Shown here: positions 11,145 through 20,426 of the stretch, one piece after another
Layout of the letters: the number at the start of each line of letters is the position of its first letter
How positions within the stretch are numbered: the stretch's first letter is position 1
Assembly: GCA_017354895.1 (NCBI GenBank)
Contig: CP071493.1
Coordinates: 1,240,001 to 1,304,000, forward strand
Source of the DNA: Podospora comata
Lineage: Eukaryota > Ascomycota > Sordariomycetes > Sordariales > Podosporaceae
DNA: 64,000 nt
Direction of reading: 5' to 3'
Program-made: the position numbers and the translations under genes
Notes under the pieces: model-generated
Databases searched by the model: none
What the model was told of the DNA's origin: nothing
Seen by the model: the letters and a program-made list of their open reading frames with translations, nothing else

Positions 11145-12542
11145 ATGGCTCGACCGGGAGGCGGGGACGAACACCCGCCCTTCCCGTTTCCGGGCGGTCT
11201 GTATTACCCAGCCAAGCGGCGTACCATCGACATCGATGCCGACGATTACGATGACCTGTACCGCGAACAGTCTCGCGTCAAGAGGCCAAGATACATACAA
11301 TATGCCCAATATGCCGACACCGTTGCCTATCAATTGGCCGTGGAACCCAACGACCACATCACCAACAACCTGAACCTAGTTGGAGCAGCGGGAGCTGGAG
11401 GAGGCGGGGGAGAAAGGGTTGCGGATTTGCCACTCCTGTCCCACCCACACTCTCACCATCCATATTCTCCCCCGGGCGACCCCCGCCCCCACCACTCCCA
11501 CATCCGTTCCCGACCGTCCCTGTCCCCTGACCGTTCGGTCTCGGCTCCGGCCCCTATGGAACGGACGGTCTCGGGTCTCTCCATCCGCCCGGACCCCGCA
11601 GAATCTCACGACCGTTGTGGTTCTATGGAGCTTCTCGAAGACGCAGCAGCTGCCCAACGAGTTCGCGAGCACCTCGCCAACTTCACTCGACGCAACCCGG
11701 ATTCAAAGCACGAACGAATTCTCAGGTCGATTATCAACCCCCGGGGTAGGCATAGCGAACTCCAACCGCTTGACAACGACTCGCTAGAATCCATCTTTAG
11801 TGCCGCCAACGAGATCTTCTTTAACGGACGTCTAAGTCAGAGGGTGAGGTGGGATTGGTCCGATGAATCAAGTACGAGGTATGACTGTCGGGTTATTGGG
11901 ACGACTGCACTGAGGAAGAAGATTGACAAGGGAGGGAGAGGGTTCGAGACTTTGATCGTGCTGAGCTCGACGATACTCAGGGACAAGAGGTATAACTGCC
12001 GAAGGTTGTTGATCAGCACGTTCTTGCATGAGCTGATACACTGCTATTTGTTCATCTGCTGCGGTTTCAGGGCCAGATGGGAGGGAGGCCATACGAGAGG
12101 GTTCAGGGAGATTGCCGAGATTGTGGACGAGTGGGCGGGTGAAGGCAGTCGGTTGTATTTGGGGAGGGTGGAGGCCGACTTGGAGTTGTTTAGGGTTGAG
12201 GGTTCAGAGGAAGCGGCTGATGGTTATTTTGCCCATCGAAGGGGTCGGCAAGGCAGCCAGTATCCATGCTCTGGGATGCCGGAACAACATCAAGAATCCT
12301 ATGGTGGCACTCAGGAGGTGGTCAGATTCCAAGGAGGCCAGGACTTTGTGCAGATCTTTCCTGAGGATCACAACCGTGGGAGGAGCATTGGGAGAAGCCC
12401 CAGCCGCCGAACAGACAGCAGCAATGTCTGGTGGCGACAGCAGAGGACTGTGAGGCCTAGCCCGCTGTTCATCACATATGGTGCGGGCAGTGGTGGCGTC
12501 AGCTACGGCGCAGACGAGGACGACTACATTTATCCTTCATGA
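11145..12542 (+). CDS. SprT-like zinc metalloprotease
   Basis: Intronless frame of 465 residues. The zincin core is clear: HELIHC at residues 295-300 supplies the HExxH zinc ligands and catalytic Glu296, and GGHTRGFREIAEI places a third His at 316, as in SprT/SPRTN and related proteases that cut proteins crosslinked to DNA. The preceding block (about 218-293, containing FFNGRLSQRVRWDW) fits the SprT fold. The first 200 residues and the last 110 are low-complexity (Pro/His/Arg-rich, then Gly/Ser/Arg-rich). No C-terminal zinc ribbon or UBZ/PIP motif was noticed, so it may be one of the fungal SprT-only proteins, not true Spartan/Wss1. A nuclear role in DNA-protein crosslink repair is inference from the fold. 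The start at 11145 is the first in-frame ATG. Confidence 0.85.
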   Translation: MARPGGGDEHPPFPFPGGLYYPAKRRTIDIDADDYDDLYREQSRVKRPRYIQYAQYADTVAYQLAVEPNDHITNNLNLVGAAGAGGGGGERVADLPLLSHPHSHHPYSPPGDPRPHHSHIRSRPSLSPDRSVSAPAPMERTVSGLSIRPDPAESHDRCGSMELLEDAAAAQRVREHLANFTRRNPDSKHERILRSIINPRGRHSELQPLDNDSLESIFSAANEIFFNGRLSQRVRWDWSDESSTRYDCRVIGTTALRKKIDKGGRGFETLIVLSSTILRDKRYNCRRLLISTFLHELIHCYLFICCGFRARWEGGHTRGFREIAEIVDEWAGEGSRLYLGRVEADLELFRVEGSEEAADGYFAHRRGRQGSQYPCSGMPEQHQESYGGTQEVVRFQGGQDFVQIFPEDHNRGRSIGRSPSRRTDSSNVWWRQQRTVRPSPLFITYGAGSGGVSYGADEDDYIYPS

Positions 12543-13175
12543 ATCTTTCTTTTGTCGATTTCAGTTTTATACCCACTTTCATTTTTTTTGGCAGGCGAGT
12601 TTCGAATCTATTTGGCGAGGCAAATATCCATATTTTAGGTGACATAAAAGCATAGCATAGCATCGCATACATGGCAGACTAGCATTTTTTGATAGCATAG
12701 CAAAGGCGAATTTGGAATACATGGGGAGATACGGGCTTCTAGTTGTTACATTGCAGTTGGGTGGTGCTTGTGCTTCTAGAAGGATTCGAGTGCCTGGGCT
12801 ATCATTTGAAAACAACCAGATAACTTTGTGATAGAACCTTCGAAACAGCTTTCATGGGATATGTTGTGTTCCTCGGCACATCCTAGACAAGACTGTAGAG
12901 GCGGCGATGTGAGATCCTACTATCTTCGAACGTGTTGACTTCCTTAGCTTTCAGGACGTCCCATCTTTCCAAATAGCAGTTTCCATCTTTTGCCCACCAC
13001 GTGCTAGGCCCATCGACCACACCGAGCAGAGGAGAAAGGAGCGTTGGAATGGCGCCTTCCCATTGTCAAACTCTGACTAGTAATTCCACCGTGATATCAA
13101 CTTGCTGCCATTCGATTTCCACTTTCTTCTTTACCCTCAACAACAAACAACCTGGCCTACGCCCACTTCCTCACT
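12543..13175. other. Intergenic, 3' UTR then 5' leader
   Basis: The first 300 bases look like the 3' UTR of the SprT-like gene. From about 13040 the sequence becomes a CA/TC-rich leader, with runs such as CAACAACAAACAACC just before the ATG at 13176, typical of an expressed fungal gene. No coding feature seen. Confidence 0.4.
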
Positions 13176-15628
13176 ATGGCTACTGACGAGGGCTTCAAGC
13201 CAAACCTCGAACGAGCCCTAAGCTCTAGCACCGCGAAGCTGGCGTGGTGAATGTTTCAAAAAATTGACGATTTGTGTCAGTTCGACATTTGGATCATCGG
13301 AGTGGGCGAGATTCCTCTGTCGAAGTTTTTATCACAAAGAGTTTGCGGATCGCATCGTTTCCACTGCTCGATCTCACCGCCACCCCAAGCTCTGGGCACT
13401 GGACTCATCCAAATTCAATATTATCCAGTCGGTAGCTTGGATTAGTTGGCTCGACGTTGTCATCTTGACTGCTGCCACGAGTCGGGTGCTCCCGAATGCC
13501 ATGCAGAACCCAGCAGCCTTTGGGTCGCCGAGCGAGGTGCATCACTTGAACATTGCAAATTGTAAATGGGGGATGATCAGTTGATAGGATTCTAGAGCTG
13601 ACCAGCTATAGCGTTGTTAACTCCCCCGACTGGTTTTGCTACTTTGATGATCAGACTCCCTTCCGAGCACAGTGACGGAAGGCTCTTCTTCCAGTATGGG
13701 CGATCGAACAGAAGTTACCCATTCATCTCAGAAAGCTCCAGCTATCTGGCGGCCTAGTGAGAACGCCGAAACTCCCATAACACTAACACTGAATCTTAAC
13801 CACTGAATTATAAGTATTCTGATGTCAAGCATGGTTTCCTTCCGGTCTTGACCAGTTTCAGGTGGATGCTCACGTTCAACTTGGTCAGGCATTCGCCACC
13901 TCCCCTTCCTTCTGTCGGCTTCACTCACGGGTTAAGTGGTGACCTGTCGTGCCTTCTTGCTACGTGGATGCCAAACCCCAACGATCATCCGTATCTGTGT
14001 CAAATCTTGAGCTCTTTCAATCAGGCTGGCCTACCTATCAATTATGCAGCCTATGACTACGTCAACCTTCTACAGCAAGAATGTCAATCAACGGGCTTAC
14101 TGTCTTTCTTGCTACTTTGGAACGAAAGATAGTTGGCCGCTTGTCGATACCTGAAGCAGACAAGCCACTCCAGCACCGATCGGTAACGTCAATCCAAGAG
14201 GAAAACCACACAATGACACTACACTTGACACCACGACACTTGACACCACAGTTGCAAGTCTCCAACGTGAAGCTTGATATTGGCAACCTATTGGTGCCGA
14301 CTTACTTCGACGGGCTGAAACCAGTCGAGGAGCATGTCGAGGAGCACGACGCGGATCAGGTTGGTCAGAACAGGTTATACATAGTATGTTGAAACTAACA
14401 CACGACACAGAAACCGCGGGGTACACAACGATCTCGACTTGCTGTATGTATTCTTCGTATGAGTCTGGTGAACTAGGTTGACTGACGTATATAGGCGGTT
14501 GTTCTGATTCCCTACCAGAATCTCCGTGCCATGACTGGTGCCTTCACAACCCCGGCTATCACGGAGTGCTTCATCACTCAAGCGCTCGCAGATTATCTTC
14601 CACGTGCAGAATTGTGGTTTCAAATCAAGACATTCTGCATGGAAGCTCACATCCAAAGCTGACCCGAAGACACAATCTTGCTCACCATCGAGGCGTCTCT
14701 TCGTGCTCAAGATTACGAAGCCTTTGTGCATGTTGCCAGCAATGGGCAGATTGAGTCATCTCAAAAACTGGTCTCCGCAGTTGAGAAGGCTGTCATGATG
14801 AGGCCGGGTTGCATTCATCATCCGCTGTTACAGAAAGCGTAGGCTTCTCACCATCCAACAATGGTCTCGGTTCACCAACTGATATCAGCATGACAATTCT
14901 AGGCTGCCTTCTGTCCTCGAAACAATCTACCGTATCCACGCACGCTTCGCCCCCATCAAAGCCTTTTCTCAGTTCTTCACCCAAAATGACTCCTGCCAGG
15001 CGTTTTTGTCTGCGGAACTGGTGAAATTGGTAACTTTGGCTCAGAATTATCAGAATCTGGGAAGGTTGGATAGGAATAGCCTCGGAGCGTCAGACGGCGT
15101 TGTCCTTGTGGATCTTAGTCTTGACTGTTTGGATGTCGGCTTTCCAGAGTTCAGGTACGTGAACATGTACATATTAGTGGATCCCAGCACACCATGCTAA
15201 AAGCGTATTTTAGAATCATGCCAATTGTTTCAGACCCCCGGGCTGGGCTGTCTGTAATTCTTAAATTCATTCAGAGGTTACTCGAGAGAACGGTGGTCCA
15301 CGACATCCAGCATGATACTGCCCTTCGACTGTACCAAAAGTTGGAAACCTCGAGTCTCTCGAAGCTTCATTTCGAGAATTTCACTCGTGAGACACAACAG
15401 TCTTCAAAGTACTGGTAGGATTGCCATCTTCCTCAATTTTCTCCGGCAACAATATGGACTCAATATAACTATACCAGTTGCCCTGGGATCTTAATCCCCA
15501 TTGATATGGTACCCGCCACATTTCGAGATCTAGAGCGACTTGGCTGGGTTAAACAAGCGTCAAATCTTGCAAATGCCGTGGCCAAGAAGGCTCCTTTCTT
15601 TCGCAGCCTGGAACTGGATCACCTTTAG
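13176..15628 (+). pseudogene. Many-intron gene with nonsense codon
   Basis: A gene I do not recognise, still showing its exon-intron skeleton. It starts MATDEGFKPNLERALSSSTA after a typical leader. Phase-consistent introns with good signals include about 13561-13610 (GTAAAT...GCTGACC...TATAG), about 14360-14411 (GTTGGT...AACTAAC...ACAG), about 14444-14495 (GTATGT...TTGACTGAC...ATAG), about 14839-14901 (GTAGGC...TCTAG), about 15155-15212 (GTACGT...TTTAG) and about 15415-15478 (GTAGGA...CCAG). The exons between join into one coherent protein ending RSLELDHL and stop at 15626-15628. The frame is broken by TGA at 14660-14662, where a CGA-to-TGA change would explain it. The second exon is reached only through a 34-nt 'intron' that is unusually short, and exons around 13.75-14.07 kb could not be joined. 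Either a recently inactivated gene or one with splicing I cannot resolve. Confidence 0.5.
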
Positions 15629-16009
15629 GTTGCTGCAAAGAAAGTAGGTGAGCAAAAGCTTCATCGATAGTAGCAGCGTCGATATAAACTGCCCTGGGCA
15701 GTACGAACCTGTCATCGAATCCCTTATCCAATACCAACATCTTTCCCCTTCAACCTCCCAATCAATCCAAAGTGCTCCATCCTCGCTTAGACGAAATACC
15801 GGCCAAATGGCGGGAGCGAGCGTTGCACGAGGAACTGAGCTGTGATCAATGCATTGCCGCTTCTTTGGATTTTGGAGCTCGTCCTCGTCGCTGTTGTTCG
15901 AATCTCCTTGTCCCCTTACCAGAACTGATGCCGTGGAGTCTATGACTGGATCATGGCGCGGGAGCGGTATCACCTCGCGTCCTCGTTTTCTTTTCTCGCG
16001 TGAGTTCAT
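15560..16009 (-). CDS. Small hypothetical protein
   Basis: 149-residue frame opening MNSREKRKRGREVIPLPRHD, with an acidic-basic patch (DEDELQNPKKRQ) resembling a nuclear localisation region and then a Trp-rich segment (WIDWEVEGERCWYWI). No family recognised. Its 3' end overlaps the end of the degenerate gene on the other strand, and a competing frame continues after about residue 115, so an intron or no gene at all is possible. Low confidence. Confidence 0.25.
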   Translation of the reverse strand: MNSREKRKRGREVIPLPRHDPVIDSTASVLVRGQGDSNNSDEDELQNPKKRQCIDHSSVPRATLAPAIWPVFRLSEDGALWIDWEVEGERCWYWIRDSMTGSYCPGQFISTLLLSMKLLLTYFLCSNLKVIQFQAAKERSLLGHGICKI

Positions 16010-16559
16010 CGCTGCGCAGAACGAAACGAATTTCTATTGATAGTTTTTTCTGTCGTGACGTAGACCATCCTCCAATCCAAGAGGAGAGAGAAAAGCGTGC
16101 CGTCCATAGGTAGGTATCTGATAAAGTTTGTTAGTCATGGGTTGAACTGTGAAGCTTCTCGAACCTAACGTATCGACGGGAAGGGGGCGTGGCGCTAGGT
16201 CCAGAGATCTCATCGAACCAAATTGGTAACATGGGCACGTCGAGATCAAGGGCGACAACCGTTGTGGCGCTTGCTCACCATGCATATACCATCGTTTGAG
16301 CTCGTGTACTCGGGGTGTGAGATAGCAGGAGAGGATCCATTTGAGTGACTGATATCACCGGAGGAATCTGCCAGGTAGGTGGTAGCTTAAGCTCGTACGC
16401 CATCGTTTGGCCTGCGAGCTACCTACCAACCATCCCAAGGAAACTCAACAGTGAATTGCACTCCAACATGGCCCATTTCGCCAATATAACAGCTTATGCG
16501 ATTCATATTAGGGATAATAATCCGGACACCACTTCCAACAGCCACACAAAGGAAAAAAG

Positions 16560-16645
16560 GCGCGGTTAGTTTAGTGGTTAGAATCCTCGCTTCCCATCAC
16601 CTCTTGGTCTAGCGAGGGACCCGGGTTCGAATCCCGGATCGCGCA
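16560..16645 (+). tRNA. tRNA-Gly(CCC) with 14-nt intron
   Basis: Full cloverleaf: acceptor stem GCGCGGT/ATCGCGC with discriminator A at 16645, D arm with AGTGGTTA loop, anticodon stem CTCGC (16586-16590)/GCGAG (16612-16616), variable loop GGAC, and T arm CCGGG-TTCGAAT-CCCGG. The anticodon loop TTCCCA carries CCC at 16593-16595, reading GGG. A 14-nt intron (16597-16610) sits one base 3' of the anticodon, the standard eukaryotic position. Conserved A and B boxes for RNA polymerase III are present, and T runs follow within about 25 bases. The body closely resembles other eukaryotic tRNA-Gly genes. Confidence 0.93.
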
Positions 16646-17473
16646 ATTGCGCCTGTTCCTTCTCTTTTGCTTTTTCTGCTTGTGGCTTTGATTGATATCT
16701 TGTGTGAGCGTTCTCTGCTGCTTTTTAGCTAATTGCAAATGGATTGGTGTAGGGGTAATCATCCCAGTTGTCGGGGGGTTTCCCCATGATCCAATGATTT
16801 TATTCCAGGCGTAGGCTTCCATGCAACACCAACCGACTGTGACAGGCACCGCCGTGAGGCTACATTCAACTCAAGGTCAAGAGCAATGAATGTTTAGAGG
16901 AAAGCCCCAGAAATTGCAGTCATCTGATTCTCAGGGACCGTGGAGAGACAAGTTTCGACCTGGACACAGACTACCAACTAAGCCCTTGGCCTCGACGAAG
17001 CCAGATCCAGATGCAGCAGTGGCTTCTGAGGCTAGATGTCAAAAGTTCCACGAATAGCAGAAACACCACTTGCTCTGTTCCATGCTGTCGAGCAAAGAGC
17101 ACTTCGTTCCAGGACGAGGACATACGGAAGAGAAGGGGGCTTGGCAGTGTGTTAGAAGCTATATAAAGTGATTTGCATCACCTCTGTTGGTGGACACTCG
17201 TTTGTGGCGATGTATTATCAGACAAGGGGGAAGCAATGACAGCTTTGACTGGCGTCAAACATTCTTTACGGGAGATATGGTGTTTATAGATCTGATTTCG
17301 ACAATCTGACATTCCTATTTCCAGGGCCTGATTGTACCCCGTTCCGTAACGCCAAAAAAAACAAAACAGCTTAACAAATGAGAAAGGAGATGTTCATAAC
17401 CTGCTGTGATATCATTCCACCCCAATGGCCTCTCAAACGCCCATCTTGCACCGCATCATTTGAGTGGGAAGGA
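16646..17473. other. Intergenic
   Basis: Short T runs just after the tRNA are the likely Pol III terminator. The rest to 17473 carries no supported feature; it includes the 3' flank of the minus-strand gene that ends at 17474. Confidence 0.4.
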
Positions 17474-18799
17474 TCAGAGTAACCCCTTCGCTCGATCACA
17501 CTCTTCAATGAAGCGGTATATGCCTTCGAGTCCTTCATAATCCCCTGAGTTGCTCGAACCAAGATCAAGTGGCGTGGCACTCTCATAGCCTTCTTCATAA
17601 TCTTCCAGCGAGGACAAGTGCCAAGGGTTCTCTTCGATCTCCTTCACAAAGAACGCCTCTTCGATATCTGAAGACTCGGAATCGTGTGACCGAAGCGATC
17701 CCCCAGGGGAAGTTATTGTATTAGCACAGCTTCCACCTGGTGCAAAAGGGAACCGAAGCGCGACTGGCACCCCGGCACTGGCATCAAAGTCTGGGTCCTG
17801 CCCAATAACGCCCCGTTGGACACCGATGTCATCACACAAGCGTTCAACCGTTTGCGCGTCGACACCTGGGAATCGTATCCTCAGAACGTTGCCCTTTTCC
17901 AATGCGATTGGTAGGTCCCCCAGGTCAGCCACTTTCTTCAGATCAGTCATGACGGCGGCTAGATCCTTGAGGACACGCGCGAAGTCAACGGACAGAACGT
18001 CTAGAAAGCCTTCCTTATTGAGGGTGGTAGCGCCCTTGGCGGCAGCAGCTCCGAGGGGAAGAGCAGCACCGAGAGGGCTGAGAGCGGTGATCGTGGGACC
18101 AACCTGGAAGTCGATGAATGATCCAGGGGCATTTCGAGGGGTGTAACCCATGCGAGCTCGCGCTGCCTCCTGAGTAGCACCTACAGCTCGATACCTCTTC
18201 TCGCCGTTGGGTCCAAGACCGTCATATCTTGCCCGCTGACCAGAAAGCCAGAAAGCCCTCATGGCTTGGCTCACATTCTGAACCACCTGAGCCGGAGCCG
18301 CGGGAGTATGGCTGAAGAATCGCGCTCCTCCAGTTCGTCCACAACCAGGCATCGCATATCCTCCAGCTGTTCTTGGAAGAGCACCACCGGTGAGATTGGG
18401 GCGAAGAGTGGATGCGAATGGTGCCCGGGAGGTGAGCTGGCCTACAGCTCGGGAAGTGTTGGAGATGGGAAGCTTGGAACGATCAAAGCGGAAGCCACCG
18501 GCATTCGATTGACCGGCATTGCCGGTGCTGAGGTAACGACGAACGGCAGCGTTGAAGTTGGCAGTAGAATACCACTTTGATCCTCCGGCGCGCTTTTGCT
18601 GACGCAGAAAGGCCGCAGGGTGAATAGGCTGGCGCGGGTTGCTTCGAATGGCGATGGGTTGAAGTTCGGCAACAGTGGCTCGGGTGGCGGCGAGCTTGGA
18701 GCGGACGAGCTTGGCCACCATTTTGGAGGTGCTTGCGAGATTCTTGCGAAGTACTCGCAGTGCGGCCGTAGCCAGCACGCCTCCGGCGGACGGAGACAT
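17474..18799 (-). CDS. Unrecognised protein, mitochondrial-type N terminus
   Basis: Intronless 441-residue frame. The first 90 residues are rich in Arg, Lys, Ala and Ser with almost no acidic residues (MSPSAGGVLATAALRVLRKN...), as in mitochondrial targeting sequences, and Arg/Ser-rich low complexity continues to about residue 190. A more structured block follows (about 225-320), with an Ala/Leu-rich segment, then EGFLDVLSVDFARVLKDLAA and a helix-like ALEKGNVLRIRFPGVDAQTV stretch. The C terminus (about 365-441) is acidic. No enzyme motif was seen and I assign no function. It diverges from the snoRNA host transcript, sharing a promoter region of roughly 400 bases (18800-19200). Confidence 0.75.
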   Translation of the reverse strand: MSPSAGGVLATAALRVLRKNLASTSKMVAKLVRSKLAATRATVAELQPIAIRSNPRQPIHPAAFLRQQKRAGGSKWYSTANFNAAVRRYLSTGNAGQSNAGGFRFDRSKLPISNTSRAVGQLTSRAPFASTLRPNLTGGALPRTAGGYAMPGCGRTGGARFFSHTPAAPAQVVQNVSQAMRAFWLSGQRARYDGLGPNGEKRYRAVGATQEAARARMGYTPRNAPGSFIDFQVGPTITALSPLGAALPLGAAAAKGATTLNKEGFLDVLSVDFARVLKDLAAVMTDLKKVADLGDLPIALEKGNVLRIRFPGVDAQTVERLCDDIGVQRGVIGQDPDFDASAGVPVALRFPFAPGGSCANTITSPGGSLRSHDSESSDIEEAFFVKEIEENPWHLSSLEDYEEGYESATPLDLGSSNSGDYEGLEGIYRFIEECDRAKGLL

Positions 18800-19309
18800 G
18801 GTGGCTTGAACAGTCGCTGAAGTTTCAGTGCCTGTTCGAGCAGAGAGGCCTCGTGGATGGATGAGGAAGCAAGAGGATGTTCAGAGGAGGCGGGTGCACC
18901 GCCCTTACATACGTAGATCAGTTATCGATAAGCGTTTTGCCACGGCAGATGTGCCTTGCCAAGAATGATGGCAACTGGGGTCAGGTGGAGCGCCAAGGTT
19001 CGTTGCTAGCGAATGGATCTGCAACTCCCGGGGAATGCACTTAACGAGAGCGTCTTCCGGACTATGCATCTATCGCGTTGTACCGGATTATTTATGGGTC
19101 GCCAGCTGAAGCGGCCGTTCCCTTATCTTATCGAGCCCCCACAGCGATTGGTTTTTTAATAGCTCCAAAATTTTCCCCAAGCTCGCAAAGCTTTCCCTTC
19201 TCCCACAACACCACGCAGAGGAAAGCGCGCAGGTCGCATTTCCTCGGCTTCGACCTCCATTTGGCAAGGTAAGCTCATCTTCTCATCAATTCCTTCTGCA
19301 CCAGAGACC

Positions 19310-19386
19310 GCTCCTATGATGATATCACAAATCATTGAACAATCCAACTCCGACCACGCCGTGGGGATAACCTTTCGACTGAGAGC
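19310..19386 (+). ncRNA. C/D snoRNA 1 (25S A-loop guide, snR52-like)
   Basis: C box ATGATGA (19316-19322) and D box CTGA (19379-19382) are closed by a GCTC/GAGC terminal stem (19310-19313 with 19383-19386). Bases 19336-19348 (TGAACAATCCAAC) are a 13-nt perfect complement of the conserved 25S rRNA sequence GTTGGATTGTTCA, the peptidyl transferase A-loop. In yeast that loop carries Um2921, guided by snR52. The D' box is degenerate, so the exact methylated base is uncertain. It lies wholly inside intron 1 of the host transcript. rRNA sequences are recalled, not searched. Confidence 0.8.
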
Positions 19387-19551
19387 ACACGAATCGCAAC
19401 AACTTGTCTGGAGCGGGTGTTTTTCGCGACAGGTGCTAACGTCCTTCCAGTGTCGATGGAGATTCAATTGCCGACCAATTCAACTTGAATTATCCCTCAC
19501 CAACAACTTCGTCTCAAAAGGTTCGTCGACTTTTTCTTTCTTTCACCCTCC

Positions 19552-19649
19552 TGCCTTGGTGATGATAGAAAACCAATAGGAATTCCTCATTCTTAATAAA
19601 CCATGTGGAATCACCGTTATATAAGTTTCAGCCTTGTCTGACTCTGGCA
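19552..19649 (+). ncRNA. C/D snoRNA 2 (18S guide, snR41-like)
   Basis: C box GTGATGA (19559-19565) and D box CTGA (19638-19641), with a short TGCC/GGCA terminal pairing. Immediately 5' of the D box, bases 19623-19637 (TAAGTTTCAGCCTTG) complement 18S CAAGGCTGAAACTTA over 15 nt; the +5 rule points to the first G of AAGG, which matches yeast Gm1126, the snR41 target. A second 12-nt element, TAGGAATTCCTC at 19577-19588, complements the conserved 18S GAGGAATTCCTA near the 3' domain. It lies inside host intron 2. Homology to snR41 is inferred from the guide alone. Confidence 0.85.
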
Positions 19650-19989
19650 CCACTTCTCGATTGTCTACTGCCTCTTGTTTCATCGCAGCGATGCTAACGT
19701 TCAATCGTGCAGGTATGCTCAAGCCCATTCTCTCCACATCCCAAGACACCATGACGAAGATTTGAACGAACGGGCGGACATAAACGAAGCCTCTCTGGCT
19801 CTCTTCATCAAAAGCGGGACTGTACATCCTGTGAGGGGGGTTGGAGAGAAATTCTTGTTGAGAACTCGTCACCTGATTGTGCCGTTGTCTTTTCGCTTGA
19901 CAAACGCTTGCCAGGACATGAGCCGTTGACTAACATAGCCGTGTTCAGGTAATTTATTCTCCCTCTTCTTCTTGGCTGGCAACACTATC

Positions 19990-20064
19990 AATATGATGAT
20001 GCGATATTCACACTGTTTGATCCGCCTTCGGGTTGGAAATGAACATATAAACAAAATCTGATTT
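19990..20064 (+). ncRNA. C/D snoRNA candidate 3
   Basis: C box ATGATGA (19993-19999) and D box CTGA (20058-20061), with a small internal hairpin (CCGCCTTCGGGTTGG). Size and box spacing fit a C/D snoRNA, and it lies in the stretch between donor 19949 and acceptor 20123. I did not recognise an rRNA target for the sequence upstream of D, and the terminal stem is weak. Confidence 0.55.
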
Positions 20065-20334
20065 AATGAGGTATGTTGGACCCTGACTCCTTGCCAGAGA
20101 GGTCATTTACTAACATGATACAGCCTGAGACTTGATAACGAAACAACGACTTCGTTTACTGGACCAAGTTTTGGAATCCATGCTGACCAACTTTGGTGGT
20201 CAGGTAATATCGTAGCGTCACGAGCTCTCACCTTGACTGCAAAGATGTAAGCATCTTCTCTCGCTCTTCCCTTCACTGCTTTCTTCCCTGCCTTGCGGAT
20301 GATACCCTTTCCTACCTGCATTTGACTCTGAGTT

Positions 20335-20426
20335 CATTCTGATGAGACAATTTTCACCTTGGAGAACTGATGAGGTTCTTCATGTGCTTTCATGACACCA
20401 TTCTTTTTGCTGGACTGTGCTGACTG
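20335..20426 (+). ncRNA. C/D snoRNA 4 (25S guide)
   Basis: C box cTGATGA (20339-20345), D' box CTGA (20367-20370) and D box CTGA (20420-20423). Bases 20353-20365 (TTCACCTTGGAGA), one base 5' of D', complement the conserved 25S segment TCTCCAAGGTGAA over 13 nt; the fifth position upstream of D' pairs with the second C of TCTCC. It lies in the last visible host intron (20204-20434). The target site is recalled from yeast 25S; I do not know which named snoRNA corresponds. Confidence 0.7.

Noticed and set aside
16571-16849. 92-codon minus-strand frame
   Set aside because: Passes through the tRNA-Gly gene; a chance frame.
19745-19880. A further C/D snoRNA in the third host intron (ATGACGA ... CTGA)
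   Set aside because: C box deviates from RTGATGA, the spacing is long (about 125 nt), there is no terminal stem, and only an 8-nt match to 18S CCGCCCGT was found.
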